DNA from: Chromobacterium sp. ATCC 53434
GTDB taxonomy: Bacteria; Pseudomonadota; Gammaproteobacteria; Burkholderiales; Chromobacteriaceae
Length of the DNA stretch: 64,000 nucleotides
Direction: 5' to 3'
NCBI RefSeq assembly: GCF_002848345.1
Contig: NZ_CP025429.1
Coordinates: 2,976,001 to 3,040,000, forward strand
The translations under genes and the position numbers were made by a program. The notes under the pieces are model-generated. The model saw nothing but the letters and a program-made list of their open reading frames with translations, was not told the DNA's origin and did no database searches. Shown here one piece after another: positions 27,372-41,031 of this stretch; the first letter of the stretch is position 1; each line of letters begins with the position of its first letter.

Positions 27372-28595
27372 ATGAAGGCCCCAAGCAACGCCATCCGCTA
27401 CCGTACCCTGGCCGGTACCGTCATCACCCAGTTCGCGCTGGGTTCCGTCTACACCTGGAGTCTGTTCAACGCCCAGCTGTCGCACAAGCTCTCCGAGCCG
27501 GTCAGCCAGGTGGCCTTCGCCTTCGGCCTGCTCAGCCTCGCGCTGGCGGTGGCGTCGTCGATGGCCGGCAAGCTGCAGGAGCGCTTCGGCGTGCGCAAGG
27601 TGGCCGTCGCTTCCGGCCTGATGCTGGGCCTGGGCTTCTACCTGACCTCGCACGCCGATAATCTGATCATGCTTTACCTGTGCGCCGGCCTGTTGGTCGG
27701 TTTCGCCGACGGCGCGGGCTATCTGATGTCGCTGTCCAACTGCGTCAAGTGGTTTCCGGAGCGCAAGGGCCTGATCTCCGCCTGCGCGATAGGCGCCTAC
27801 GGCCTGGGCAGCCTGGGTTTCAAATTCATCAATCTGGCGCTGCTGTCGCGCTTCAGCCTGGAAGCCACTTTCCAGCTGTGGGGCCTGATCGCGATGGCCA
27901 TGGTGGTGGCCGGCGCCTTGCTGATGACCGACGCCCCGCGGCAGCCGGCCGCGGCGCAGGCCGGCGGCGGCCGCGACTACACGCTGGCCGAGGCGATGCG
28001 CCAGCCGCAATACTGGATGCTGGCGCTGATGTTCCTGACCGTCTGCATGAGCGGCCTGTACGTGATAGGCGTGGCCAAGGACATCGGCGAGAGCTTCGTC
28101 CACCTGTCGGCCGCCACCGCCGCCAACGCCGTCGCGGTGATCGCCGTCGCCAATCTGTCCGGCCGCCTGACGCTGGGCGTGCTGTCCGACAGAATGCCGC
28201 GCATCCGCGTCATCACCATCGCCCAGCTCGCCGCGCTGGCCGGCATGCTGACGCTGTTGTTCGCCCCGCTGAACGCCGGCCTGTTCTTCGCCGCCATCGC
28301 CTGCATCGCCTTCAGCTTCGGCGGCACCATCACCGTCTACCCGTCGCTGGTCAGCGATTTCTTCGGCCTGAACAACCTGACCAAGAACTACGGCGTGATC
28401 TACCTGGGCTTCGGCATAGGCAGCATCGTCGGCTCCATCGTCGCCTCGCTGTTCGGCGGCTTCCTCGCCACCTTCCACCTGATCCTGGCGCTGCTGATCG
28501 TCGCGCTGCTGTTCTCGCTGACGATACGCCGGCCGGGCGCGGCCGAAGCCAAGAAGGAAGACTTCGACGCCGAGCCGCACCTGGGCAAGGCCTGA
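27372..28595 (+). CDS. yhjX: YhjX-type MFS transporter (oxalate/formate antiporter family)
   Basis: Major-facilitator protein of 407 residues with 12 predicted helices. It follows E. coli YhjX closely: VITQFALGSVYTWSLFNAQL, SQVAFAFGLLSLALAVASS, GKLQERFGVRKV, LSNCVKWFPERKGLISACAI, MSGLYVIGVAKDI and FFGLNNLTKNYGVIYLGFGI. YhjX is linked with pyruvate transport and controlled by YpdAB in E. coli; the same two-component genes sit directly upstream here. A strong terminator follows. Confidence 0.94.
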   Translation: MKAPSNAIRYRTLAGTVITQFALGSVYTWSLFNAQLSHKLSEPVSQVAFAFGLLSLALAVASSMAGKLQERFGVRKVAVASGLMLGLGFYLTSHADNLIMLYLCAGLLVGFADGAGYLMSLSNCVKWFPERKGLISACAIGAYGLGSLGFKFINLALLSRFSLEATFQLWGLIAMAMVVAGALLMTDAPRQPAAAQAGGGRDYTLAEAMRQPQYWMLALMFLTVCMSGLYVIGVAKDIGESFVHLSAATAANAVAVIAVANLSGRLTLGVLSDRMPRIRVITIAQLAALAGMLTLLFAPLNAGLFFAAIACIAFSFGGTITVYPSLVSDFFGLNNLTKNYGVIYLGFGIGSIVGSIVASLFGGFLATFHLILALLIVALLFSLTIRRPGAAEAKKEDFDAEPHLGKA

Positions 28596-28618
28596 GCTGC
28601 TGCTCCTCCAAATAAGAC

Positions 28619-28644
28619 AAAGCCCCCGGATTCGGGGGCTTTTC
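28619..28644. terminator. Rho-independent terminator after yhjX
   Basis: AAGCCCCCG pairs with CGGGGGCTT around GATT, with A-residues before and TTTT after; it can act in both directions, ending yhjX and the convergent yaiI. Confidence 0.88.
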
Positions 28645-28695
28645 GCATGCCAGGGCTTGGCGCCGCGCCGGCACAACGCAGGATCGGGATTTTTG

Positions 28696-29142
28696 TCAGC
28701 GCCGCTTGGCCAGCCAGATGTCCAACTGGCGGGCGAAGGCCTGCCTGTCCGCCTGGCTCAGCGGCGGCGGGCCCTCGGTCTGCACGCCGCTGGCGCGCAG
28801 ATTGTCCATGAAGTCGCGCATCGTCAGCTGGGCGGCGATGGTTTCCTTGGAGAAGGCGTCGCCGCGCCAGTTCAGCGCCTGCGCGCCCTTGGCCAGCACC
28901 TCGGCCGCCAGCGGGATGTCGCCGGTGATCAGCAGATCGTCCGGCGCGATGCGGCGGGCGATCTCGTTGTCGGCCACATCGAAGCCCTTCGGCACCTGCA
29001 TGGCCCGGATATTGGGCGCCTTCGGCACCGTCAGCAGCTGGTTGGCGACGAACACCAGCTCCGCGCCGGTGCGTTGCGCGGCCCGGCACAGCACCTCCCG
29101 TATCACCTTGGGACAGGCGTCGGCGTCTACCCAGATCGTCAT
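28696..29142 (-). CDS. yaiI: YaiI/YqxD family protein (UPF0178, DUF188)
   Basis: Protein of 148 residues of the PIN-like UPF0178 family. Conserved parts are [53 protein letters not shown] and [10 protein letters not shown]. The aspartates of DADACP and TGDIPLA resemble a metal site, so a nuclease-like role is suspected but unproven. It is alone on its strand. The sequence just past its stop (28651-28695) resembles part of the GAGCCGCTAAC-type MITE. Confidence 0.92.
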   Translation of the reverse strand: MTIWVDADACPKVIREVLCRAAQRTGAELVFVANQLLTVPKAPNIRAMQVPKGFDVADNEIARRIAPDDLLITGDIPLAAEVLAKGAQALNWRGDAFSKETIAAQLTMRDFMDNLRASGVQTEGPPPLSQADRQAFARQLDIWLAKRR

Positions 29143-29266
29143 CTCGTCTTCTTTCGCTATCTACAGGCCGCCATGATACCCGCCAATGCCGGCGGCCGTA
29201 TCGACAGGCGCCGGTCGTTCACTGCCGCCAGCGGGCCGCCTCGCCGGTTTCCGCCATGACTTCATA

Positions 29267-29287
29267 TTGACGTTTACGTAAACGTAA
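29267..29287. promoter_or_regulatory. LiuR operator in front of liuA
   Basis: TTGACGTTTACGTAAACGTAA is a near-perfect palindrome with core TTTACGTAAA, about 60 bases before the liuA start and sharing TTACGTAAACGTAA with the site at 19323. It should control the leucine catabolism operon. Confidence 0.88.
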
Positions 29288-29346
29288 GTGATGATACGAT
29301 CATCAGGCGCCGCCAGCCGCGCCGCACGCCCAACGAGGAGAACATC

Positions 29347-30516
29347 ATGTACAGCAGCCTGCGCTTCGCCTTCGGCGAGACTTACGACCTCCTGCGCGAA
29401 TCGGTGCGCGACTTCGCCGAACGCGAAATCGCCCCGCGCGCCGCCGCCATCGACCAGGACAATCTGTTTCCGGCCGATCTGTGGCGCAAGTTCGGCGAGC
29501 TGGGCCTGTTGGGCATCACCGTTAGCGAGCAGTACGGCGGCGTGGACATGGGCTACCTCGCCCACATGATCGCGATGGAAGAGATCAGCCGCGCCAGCGC
29601 CTCGGTGGGCCTGTCCTACGGCGCGCACTCCAATCTCTGCGTCAACCAGATCTACAAGAACGGCAACGACGCCCAGCGCGCCAAGTATCTGCCCAAGCTG
29701 ATCTCCGGCGAGCACGTAGGCGCCTTGGCAATGTCCGAGCCCAACGCCGGCTCCGACGTGGTCAGCATGAAGCTCAGGGCCGACAAGACCGACGGCGGCT
29801 ATCTGCTCAACGGCAGCAAGATGTGGATCACCAACGGCGGCGACGCCAGCACGCTGGTGGTCTACGCCAAGACCGACGTCAACGCCGGCCCCAAGGGCAT
29901 CACCGCCTTCATCGTCGAGAAGGGCTTTGCCGGCTTCTCCCACGGCAGTAAGCTGGACAAGCTGGGCATGCGCGGCTCCAACACCTACCCGATCTTCTTC
30001 GACAACTGTTTCGTGCCCGACGAAAACGTGCTGGGCGGCGAAGGCAACGGCGTCAAGGTGCTGATGAGCGGCCTCGACTACGAACGCTCGGTGCTGGCCG
30101 CCGGCCCGCTGGGCATCATGCAGGCCAGCCTGGACATCGTCGTGCCCTATCTGAACGACCGCACCCAGTTCGGCCAGCCCATCGGCGACTTCCAGCTGAT
30201 GCAGGGCAAGCTGGCCGACATGTACGTCAAGCTGTCGGCCAGCCGCGCCTACGTCTACGCCGTCGGCCAGGCGCTGGACCGCGGCGAGACCGGCCGCCAG
30301 ACCCGCAAGGACGCCGCCGGCGCCATCCTGTACGCCGCCGAGAACGCCACCCAGCTGGCGCTGGACGCGATCCAGTGCCTGGGCGGCAACGGCTACATCA
30401 ATGAATACGCGACCGGCCGCCTGCTGCGCGACGCCAAGCTGTACGAAATCGGCGCCGGCACCAGCGAGATCCGCCGCTGGCTCATAGGCCGCGAACTAAT
30501 GGCCGAAACCCGTTGA
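29347..30516 (+). CDS. liuA: Isovaleryl-CoA dehydrogenase
   Basis: FAD enzyme of 389 residues that oxidises isovaleryl-CoA to 3-methylcrotonyl-CoA, the first committed step here. ACAD motifs are [18 protein letters not shown] and [20 protein letters not shown]. The catalytic glutamate sits at the isovaleryl-type position, in [17 protein letters not shown] near residue 244, while the C-terminal position that holds glutamate in other dehydrogenases reads [12 protein letters not shown], with glycine. This supports the isovaleryl assignment. A LiuR site precedes it, and the remaining liu genes follow. Confidence 0.96.
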   Translation: MYSSLRFAFGETYDLLRESVRDFAEREIAPRAAAIDQDNLFPADLWRKFGELGLLGITVSEQYGGVDMGYLAHMIAMEEISRASASVGLSYGAHSNLCVNQIYKNGNDAQRAKYLPKLISGEHVGALAMSEPNAGSDVVSMKLRADKTDGGYLLNGSKMWITNGGDASTLVVYAKTDVNAGPKGITAFIVEKGFAGFSHGSKLDKLGMRGSNTYPIFFDNCFVPDENVLGGEGNGVKVLMSGLDYERSVLAAGPLGIMQASLDIVVPYLNDRTQFGQPIGDFQLMQGKLADMYVKLSASRAYVYAVGQALDRGETGRQTRKDAAGAILYAAENATQLALDAIQCLGGNGYINEYATGRLLRDAKLYEIGAGTSEIRRWLIGRELMAETR

Positions 30517-30523
30517 GCGCGGC

Positions 30524-30611
30524 GGATAAAGGGGCCGATGCCGCGTTGCGCCGCCTGGCCGTACGATTTGTACTGTCTGCGGCGGCGCGCCTTGCCTCAG
30601 CCCCTTTCTCC
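30524..30611. repeat. Short inverted-repeat element between liuA and the SnoaL-like gene
   Basis: Ends GGATAAAGGGGC and GCCCCTTTCTCC are inverted with one mismatch. The interior (GCGTTGCGCC... GTACGA... GCGGCGCGCCTTGCCTCAG) matches the reverse complement of the interior of the MITE at 46691-46802. It is thus a related, non-coding element, with different ends. Confidence 0.65.
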
Positions 30612-30655
30612 ACCACTCTCCGGCTTATCTCAGCAAAGTTAGAAGAAACCAGAAC

Positions 30656-31000
30656 ATGACCGCCGCCGAACGCATCGTCCAGGCTCAGCTAGACGCCTAC
30701 AACGCCCGCAATCTCGAAGCCTTCGCCGCCTGCTACGCCGAGGACGTCAAGGTCTACCGCCTGCCGGCCATGACGCTGAGCCTGAATGGCCGCGCCGCGC
30801 TGGCCGACCACTACGCCAGCAAGCGCTTCAACCTACCCAGGCTGCACGCCGCGCTGCTGCACCGCATCGTCCAGGGCAGCCGCGTCATCGACCACGAGGA
30901 CGTGACGCTGGACGGCGAAAACCGCCTGCGCGCGGTCGCCATCTACGACGTCAACGCCGATGGATTGATCGCCGCCGTCTGGTTCGTCGACGCCGAATGA
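30656..31000 (+). CDS. SnoaL/NTF2-like protein in the liu operon
   Basis: Small cone-fold protein of 114 residues: AAERIVQAQLDAYNARNLEA then FAACYAEDVKVYRLP and LDGENRLRAVAIYDVNADGL, typical of nuclear-transport-factor-2-like or SnoaL-like proteins that bind small hydrophobic molecules. There is no signal peptide. AGAAGAAACC precedes the ATG. It lies between liuA and liuB, on the same strand, with 14 bases to liuB, so it is co-expressed with leucine degradation; its role there is unknown. Confidence 0.85.
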   Translation: MTAAERIVQAQLDAYNARNLEAFAACYAEDVKVYRLPAMTLSLNGRAALADHYASKRFNLPRLHAALLHRIVQGSRVIDHEDVTLDGENRLRAVAIYDVNADGLIAAVWFVDAE

Positions 31001-31014
31001 CAAGGTAAAACAAC

Positions 31015-32613
<1,599 letters not shown>

Positions 32614-32623
32614 GGAGCGGATG

Positions 32624-33412
32624 ATGAGCTACACCACGCTGCAGATCGAACAACAGGGCAAGGTGGCCACCGTCTGGCTGAACCGGCCGGAGCTGCACAA
32701 TGCGCTGAACGAGGTGCTGATCGCCGAACTGACCGAGGCGATGCGCCAGCTGAACCGCAAGCCGGACGTGCGCGTCATCGTGCTGGCCGGCCGCGGCAAG
32801 AGCTTCTGCGCCGGCGCCGACCTGGACTGGATGCGCCGCGCCGCAGGTTACAGCGAGCAGGAAAACCTGGCCGATGCGCAGAAGCTGGCGGCGATGCTGA
32901 AGGGCGTCTACCGCAGCGCCAAGCCGGTGATCGCCCGCATCCACGGCGCGGCGATGGCCGGCGGCACCGGCCTGGCGGCCGTCTGCGACATCGCCATCGC
33001 CACCGAAGCCGCCAAGTTCGCGCTGACCGAGGTCAGGCTGGGCCTGATCCCGGCCACCATCGGCCCCTATGTCGCCGACGCGATAGGCTGGCGCCAGGCC
33101 AGACGCTACTTCCTGTCGGCCGAGCGCATCACCGCCGGCACCGCGCTGAAGCTGGGCCTGATCCACGAGCTGGTCGACGAGGCGCTGCTGGACGCGCGGG
33201 TGGCCGAAGTCGCCGAGGAACTGGCCAAGGGCGCGCCCGGCGCCTTGCGCGAGGCCAAGCTGCTGCTGGCAGAGCTGCGCGAGGGCTCGCCGTGGGACGA
33301 CCAGTTGCTGGAACGCACCGCCGGCCGCATCGCGACGATACGCGCCGGCGACGAGGCCCGCGAGGGCCTGGCATCGTTCTTTGAAAAGCGCGCGCCGAAG
33401 TGGCAGGAATGA
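32624..33412 (+). CDS. liuC: Methylglutaconyl-CoA hydratase (enoyl-CoA hydratase family)
   Basis: Crotonase-fold enzyme of 262 residues that hydrates 3-methylglutaconyl-CoA to HMG-CoA. It shows VWLNRPELHNALNEVLIAEL, the oxyanion-hole parts GRGKSFCAGADLDWMRRAAG and IHGAAMAGGTGLAAVCDIAI, and the catalytic region ALTEVRLGLIPATIGPYV. Two ATGs at 32621 and 32624 are possible; the second has better spacing from AAGGAG. It is followed by a 600-base non-coding, repeat-filled gap before liuD. Confidence 0.95.
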   Translation: MSYTTLQIEQQGKVATVWLNRPELHNALNEVLIAELTEAMRQLNRKPDVRVIVLAGRGKSFCAGADLDWMRRAAGYSEQENLADAQKLAAMLKGVYRSAKPVIARIHGAAMAGGTGLAAVCDIAIATEAAKFALTEVRLGLIPATIGPYVADAIGWRQARRYFLSAERITAGTALKLGLIHELVDEALLDARVAEVAEELAKGAPGALREAKLLLAELREGSPWDDQLLERTAGRIATIRAGDEAREGLASFFEKRAPKWQE

Positions 33413-33781
33413 GATGGACAGGCGGCCCCCTCTCCCCCGGCCCCCGCTCCGCGCCCCACGGTTTGGGCTGCCGCCCAAACCGGCTCGGGCGGCACAACGC
33501 ATGCATTGCGAATTCCCGCCCTTGCCCCGCGAGGGGAGAGGGGAGTCGTCTGGCTTTGACAATGTTTTGGCAACCGAACAGGGTGGAGAGCGGTCTGGCT
33601 TCGGCAATGTTTTGGCAACCGAACACGGCCTACCGAACATGATTTGGAATCAAGGCAAGCCCAACAATGCCGCCACCCAAAGCCCCTCTCCCCTCGTGGG
33701 AGAGGGGTTGGGGAGAGGGGGCCGACGCCGCCCCCCATCCGCAACAAGACAACGCCCATTGGCAGACCATGAAAGATTGCC
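33413..33781. repeat. Repeat-rich gap between liuC and liuD
   Basis: No gene seen. A 33-base unit beginning GTCTGGCTTTGACAATG (33548-33580) is repeated with small changes 45 bases later (33593-33625), both ending TTTTGGCAACCGAACA. A perfect hairpin CCCCTCTCCC-CTCGT-GGGAGAGGGG lies at 33683-33707, and another, GGTTTGGGC / GCCCAAACC, near 33461-33482. The polypyrimidine stretches CCCTCTCCCC on both sides are like widespread intergenic repeats. Confidence 0.75.
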
Positions 33782-33913
33782 ATGTTCAATAAAATCCTGA
33801 TCGCCAACCGCGGCGACCAGCAGCCGCAAGGCTGCGCAGCTGCGAAGCAAAATCGCCTGCTGGCGCGCAAGCGCCGGGGCGGTTTCGCCGCGGGAGACCA
33901 CCATGTTCAATAA
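33782..33913 (+). CDS. Mini-ORF 1 from the duplicated liuD start (43 codons)
   Basis: It begins with the first eleven residues of LiuD, MFNKILIANRG, then diverges to DQQPQGCAAAKQNRLLARK and ends GDHHVQ. The TAA stop lies 8 bases after the start codon of the next copy, in another frame, so ribosomes ending here could restart there. Whether it is translated is unknown; it may simply be a by-product of the duplication. Confidence 0.4.
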   Translation: MFNKILIANRGDQQPQGCAAAKQNRLLARKRRGGFAAGDHHVQ

Positions 33914-34023
33914 GATACTGATCGCCAACCGCGGTGACCAGCAGCCGCAAGGCTGCGCAGCTGCGAAGCAAAATCGCCTGCCGGCGCGCAAGCGCCGGGG
34001 CGGTTTCGCCGCGGGAGACCACC
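33782..34023 (+). repeat. Two tandem 121-base copies of the liuD start region
   Basis: The liuD start ATGTTCAATAA... occurs at 33782, 33903 and 34024, each exactly 121 bases apart. Copies 1 and 2 then carry an 85-base segment (CAGCAGCCGCAAGGCTGCGC... GCCGCGGGAGACCACC) that supplies a ribosome-site-like GGGAG for the next start. The period is not a multiple of three, so each ATG is in a different frame. Confidence 0.9.

Positions 34024-34034
<11 letters not shown>
33903..34034 (+). CDS. Mini-ORF 2 from the duplicated liuD start (43 codons)
   Basis: Same peptide as mini-ORF 1 except for one Leu to Pro change near residue 27. It starts with GGGAG about 8 bases upstream and its TAA (34032-34034) overlaps the first codons of the true liuD. 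It therefore has the arrangement of a coupled leader ORF. Translation not demonstrated. Confidence 0.4.
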
Positions 34035-35979
<1,945 letters not shown>

Positions 35980-36013
35980 CGAAGTCATTCATAACGGCAA
36001 CAAGGGACTAATC

Positions 36014-36496
36014 ATGCATATCGCTCTGGAAAACATCCAGCAGCTGCGCCAGCGCGGCGAACACGAGACCGCCCGCCTCCAGGCGCTGGAGCTGTTGCGA
36101 CACCAGCCGCAACACGCCGATCTGCATTACCTGGCCGCCTGCATCCACGACAGCCTGGGCCTGGAGGCGGAAGCCATCCCCCACTACCAGCAGGCGCTGG
36201 AATTGGGGCTGAGCGGCGAGACCGCCGCCGAGGCCTGGCTGGGCCTGGGCAGCAGCCACCGGGCGCTGGGCCGTTTCGACGAGGCGGAAGCCGCGCTGCT
36301 GGAAGGCCTGCAACTGTTCCCGGAACACCACGCGCTGCGCGCCTTCCTGGCGATGGCGCAGTACAACCAGGGCCGGCACAAGGAAGCGACGCAGGGCCTG
36401 CTGGCGCTATTGGCCGACGGCAGCGCCGACCACGGCATCCGCGCCTACCGCCGCGCCATCCATTTTTACGCGGAAGACCTGGACCGCACCTGGTAA
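36014..36496 (+). CDS. Tetratricopeptide repeat protein in the liu operon
   Basis: All-helical protein of 160 residues with about four TPR units, e.g. ADLHYLAACIHDSLGLEAEA then IPHYQQALELGLSGETAAEA, WLGLGSSHRALGRFDEAEAA and MAQYNQGRHKEATQGLLALL. The start MHIALENIQQLRQRG was chosen because an upstream in-frame start lies within liuD. No signal peptide. A protein-interaction role is likely. It lies 34 bases after liuD. Confidence 0.85.
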   Translation: MHIALENIQQLRQRGEHETARLQALELLRHQPQHADLHYLAACIHDSLGLEAEAIPHYQQALELGLSGETAAEAWLGLGSSHRALGRFDEAEAALLEGLQLFPEHHALRAFLAMAQYNQGRHKEATQGLLALLADGSADHGIRAYRRAIHFYAEDLDRTW

Positions 36497-36506
36497 CGAG
36501 ACCGAT

Positions 36507-37016
36507 ATGGACCCCGTCATCATCAATCACCCCGGCCTGTCCCTGGCCGGCTACGGCATCGCCACCAGCAAGGAGGGCGGCGACAATCTGCGCCGGATTC
36601 CGGCCTTCTGGCGCGACTACGCCGAGCGGCTGCGCCAGCCGCTGCTGGACGCGCTGGGCAAGCCGGACGCGCCGGAGTACGGCGTGGTCTGCGACTTCGA
36701 TCCGGAGACCGGCGCCTTCCGCTATCTGATCGCGATGGAATGCCCGGCCGACGGCTCGCCGCCGCCGGACAGCGAGCGCCGCGACGTCGCGCCGGCCAAA
36801 TACGCGGTGTTCAGCACGCCGCCGGCGGCCGATCCGGCCCGCTTCCGCCAGGCCATCGCCGAAACCTGGCAGCACATCTACCAGCACTGGCTGCCCGCGT
36901 CCGTCCGCTGGGAGCACGCCGCCGGCGAGACCTTCGAGCGCTACGACGAACGCTGCGTCCCCGGCCAAGCCACGCTGCAGATGGACATCTACATCCCCGT
37001 CCAGCCCAAGCGCTGA
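36507..37016 (+). CDS. GyrI-like / AraC effector-binding domain protein
   Basis: Protein of 169 residues with the GyrI-like small-molecule-binding fold: LAGYGIATSKEGGDNLRRIP, FWRDYAERLRQPLLDALG, EYGVVCDFDPETGAFRYLIA, YAVFSTPPAADPARFRQAIA and ETWQHIYQHWLPAS, ending QMDIYIPVQPK. No DNA-binding domain is fused, so it is probably a stand-alone ligand-binding protein. It sits between the TPR gene and liuE with 10- and 9-base gaps, hence in the operon. Confidence 0.85.
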   Translation: MDPVIINHPGLSLAGYGIATSKEGGDNLRRIPAFWRDYAERLRQPLLDALGKPDAPEYGVVCDFDPETGAFRYLIAMECPADGSPPPDSERRDVAPAKYAVFSTPPAADPARFRQAIAETWQHIYQHWLPASVRWEHAAGETFERYDERCVPGQATLQMDIYIPVQPKR

Positions 37017-37025
37017 AGGAAAGCC

Positions 37026-37919
37026 ATGCAAAGCGTCAAGATAGTGGAAGTGGGCCCGCGCGACGGGCTGCAGAACGAAAAGCAGTCGCTGGACGCCGCC
37101 GTCAAGCTGGAACTGATCCGCCGCCTGGCCGCCAGCGGCCTGAGCACGATAGAGGCCGGCGCCTTCGTCTCGCCCAAATGGGTGCCGCAGATGGCGAACA
37201 GCGCGGCGGTGCTGACCGGGCTGGACCTGGCCGGCCCGCTGTCCTACCCGGTGCTGGTGCCCAACGACCAGGGCCTGGACGCGGCGCTGGCCGCCGGCGT
37301 GCGCGAAATCGCCGTGTTCGGCGCCGCCAGCGAAAGCTTCAGCCAGAAGAACATCAACGCCAGCATCGCCGAGAGCCTGCAGCGCTTCGACAGCGTGTGC
37401 CGGCGCGCGCTGGACGCCGGCATCAGGGTGCGCGGCTACGTGTCCTGCGTCGTCGGCTGCCCGTACGAGGGCCGGATCGCACCGCGGAAGGTGGCCGAAG
37501 TGGCCCGGGCGCTGGCCGATCTGGGCTGCTACGAGATCTCGCTGGGCGACACCATAGGCGTCGGCACCCCGGCCGCCGTGCGCGAGATGCTGGACGCGGT
37601 GCTGGACGCGCTGCCGGCCGAACGGCTGGCCGGTCACTTCCACGACACCTACGGCATGGCCATCGCCAATATCCGCGCCGCGCTGGACGTGGGGCTGCGG
37701 GTGTTCGACGCCTCGGTGGCCGGGCTGGGCGGCTGCCCGTACGCGCGCGGTGCCTCCGGCAACGTCGCCACCGAGGACGTGGCCTATCTGCTGGCCGGCG
37801 AGGGCTATCACACCGGCATCGATCTCACTACACTGGTGGATGCCGCCTGGTACATCGCCGACGCGCTGGGCAAAGCCCCCGCCTCCAAGCTGGCGCACGC
37901 GCTCGGCCGCCAGGGCTAA
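37026..37919 (+). CDS. liuE: Hydroxymethylglutaryl-CoA lyase
   Basis: Cleaves HMG-CoA into acetyl-CoA and acetoacetate, the last leucine-specific step. The 297-residue TIM-barrel enzyme shows VEVGPRDGLQNEKQSLD (substrate and metal arginine/aspartate), EAGAFVSPKWVPQMAN, SLGDTIGVGTPAAV, HFHDTYGMAIANIRAAL (metal histidines) and the catalytic-cysteine loop VAGLGGCPYARGASGNVATE. AAGGAAAGCC precedes the ATG. Confidence 0.97.
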   Translation: MQSVKIVEVGPRDGLQNEKQSLDAAVKLELIRRLAASGLSTIEAGAFVSPKWVPQMANSAAVLTGLDLAGPLSYPVLVPNDQGLDAALAAGVREIAVFGAASESFSQKNINASIAESLQRFDSVCRRALDAGIRVRGYVSCVVGCPYEGRIAPRKVAEVARALADLGCYEISLGDTIGVGTPAAVREMLDAVLDALPAERLAGHFHDTYGMAIANIRAALDVGLRVFDASVAGLGGCPYARGASGNVATEDVAYLLAGEGYHTGIDLTTLVDAAWYIADALGKAPASKLAHALGRQG

Positions 37920-37979
37920 ACCATACCGGCAGGTCCGCCCCTCCAAGCAAAAACAATGCGGGCCGCCACAGGAGAAACC

Positions 37980-39944
<1,965 letters not shown>

Positions 39945-39962
39945 ACCGCCATCCACCCGATC

Positions 39963-39994
39963 AAAAACGAGGACCCCGGTCCTCGTTTTTCTTT
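39963..39994 (+). terminator. Rho-independent terminator of the liu operon
   Basis: AAAAACGAGGACC pairs exactly with GGTCCTCGTTTTT, followed by CTTTT; it lies 19 bases after the acetoacetyl-CoA synthetase stop. Confidence 0.92.
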
Positions 39995-40176
39995 TGGCGC
40001 CTGTTGGCGACATTTTCCGGCCCAAAACCCTATTCCCCGGATATTTTGCAAGCGCCGAACGCGGCAAGCTGAATTATCATGAATTAATGGGGCAGGATGA
40101 TTCTGGGTCGCAAATGCGGGCATAATCTTCAGGAGAACAACAACGCGGGGCGCGACGATTTTCGGAGCGGACAGAC

Positions 40177-41031
40177 ATGTTGAATCGGCAGCAGCGCAGT
40201 TGGGGCGTGGAACAGTGGGCGGCCTATCTGAAAGACCGCGAGATACCCGTTCTGGCGGCGACGCGGGATATTTTCCAGTCGCTGAAATCGCAAGGCCAGG
40301 ACGCCCCGGAGTTTTCGCCGAGAGAATTGGTGGAAATGGTTCACGACGATCCCTATCTGGCCGTCAAACTGCTGATAGAGGCCGAACGGCACCGCTCCCG
40401 CCGCCTGGGCAACGAGACCACCACCCAGCTGGCGACGATATTGCAGATAGGCAGCGACCCATTGTATTCGCTGATCGCCAGAAGCCCGGTCGTCGATGTC
40501 GACCATCCTGGCTGGCGGGCGGCGGTTTCCACCGCCGTGATGGCGTCCGGCATTGCGCGCGCCTGGTCGAATTTCCGTTCCGACACCTCGCCGGAAGAAA
40601 TCTCGCTGGCCACGCTGCTTTCCGAAACCGGGGAATTGCTGCTCTGGCATTTCGCGCCGGAATTGCCGACCGAGGCCATCGCCGAATTCGAAGCCGGCCG
40701 CGCCAACCGCACCGGCCTGGCCCAGTTGAACACCGCCGGATTCACCTTCCGCCAATTGACGCTGGTCCTGTCCGACGTCTGGCAATTGCCGCAGATGATC
40801 AGCCAGCTGATACGCGGCGTGGACCGGCCGCGCACCCATATCGCCCAGACCGCCATAGACTGCGCCCGCCACCTGACGCAAAACCCGGACAATCCGGCCC
40901 TGCCTTCCGACATCGGCCATATCGCCCAGTACATTCCGGGCGTGCCCAAGGAAAAACTGGTCTCGGCGCTGCCGCTGTCCGACGAGCAGAAGGCCTGCCT
41001 GCTGGCGGCGCTGCCTCAAGAAGACGAATAA
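40177..41031 (+). CDS. HDOD domain protein
   Basis: Protein of 284 residues with an HDOD (HD-related output) domain. The N-terminal part REIPVLAATRDIFQSLKSQG and LVEMVHDDPYLAVKLLIEAE resembles the usual HDOD start, TTQLATILQIGSDPLYSLIA and ISLATLLSETGELLLWHFAP the core; the metal-binding HD pair of true phosphohydrolases is missing, as is usual. Such proteins act in signalling. Its TAA stop is also the left target duplication of the IS5-like element that follows, so the native downstream sequence is lost or displaced. Confidence 0.85.
   Translation: MLNRQQRSWGVEQWAAYLKDREIPVLAATRDIFQSLKSQGQDAPEFSPRELVEMVHDDPYLAVKLLIEAERHRSRRLGNETTTQLATILQIGSDPLYSLIARSPVVDVDHPGWRAAVSTAVMASGIARAWSNFRSDTSPEEISLATLLSETGELLLWHFAPELPTEAIAEFEAGRANRTGLAQLNTAGFTFRQLTLVLSDVWQLPQMISQLIRGVDRPRTHIAQTAIDCARHLTQNPDNPALPSDIGHIAQYIPGVPKEKLVSALPLSDEQKACLLAALPQEDE

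Noticed and set aside
33782..34023. Tandem units considered as a CRISPR array
   Set aside because: Only two full units, 121 bases each, without distinct repeats and spacers; they are copies of a gene start.
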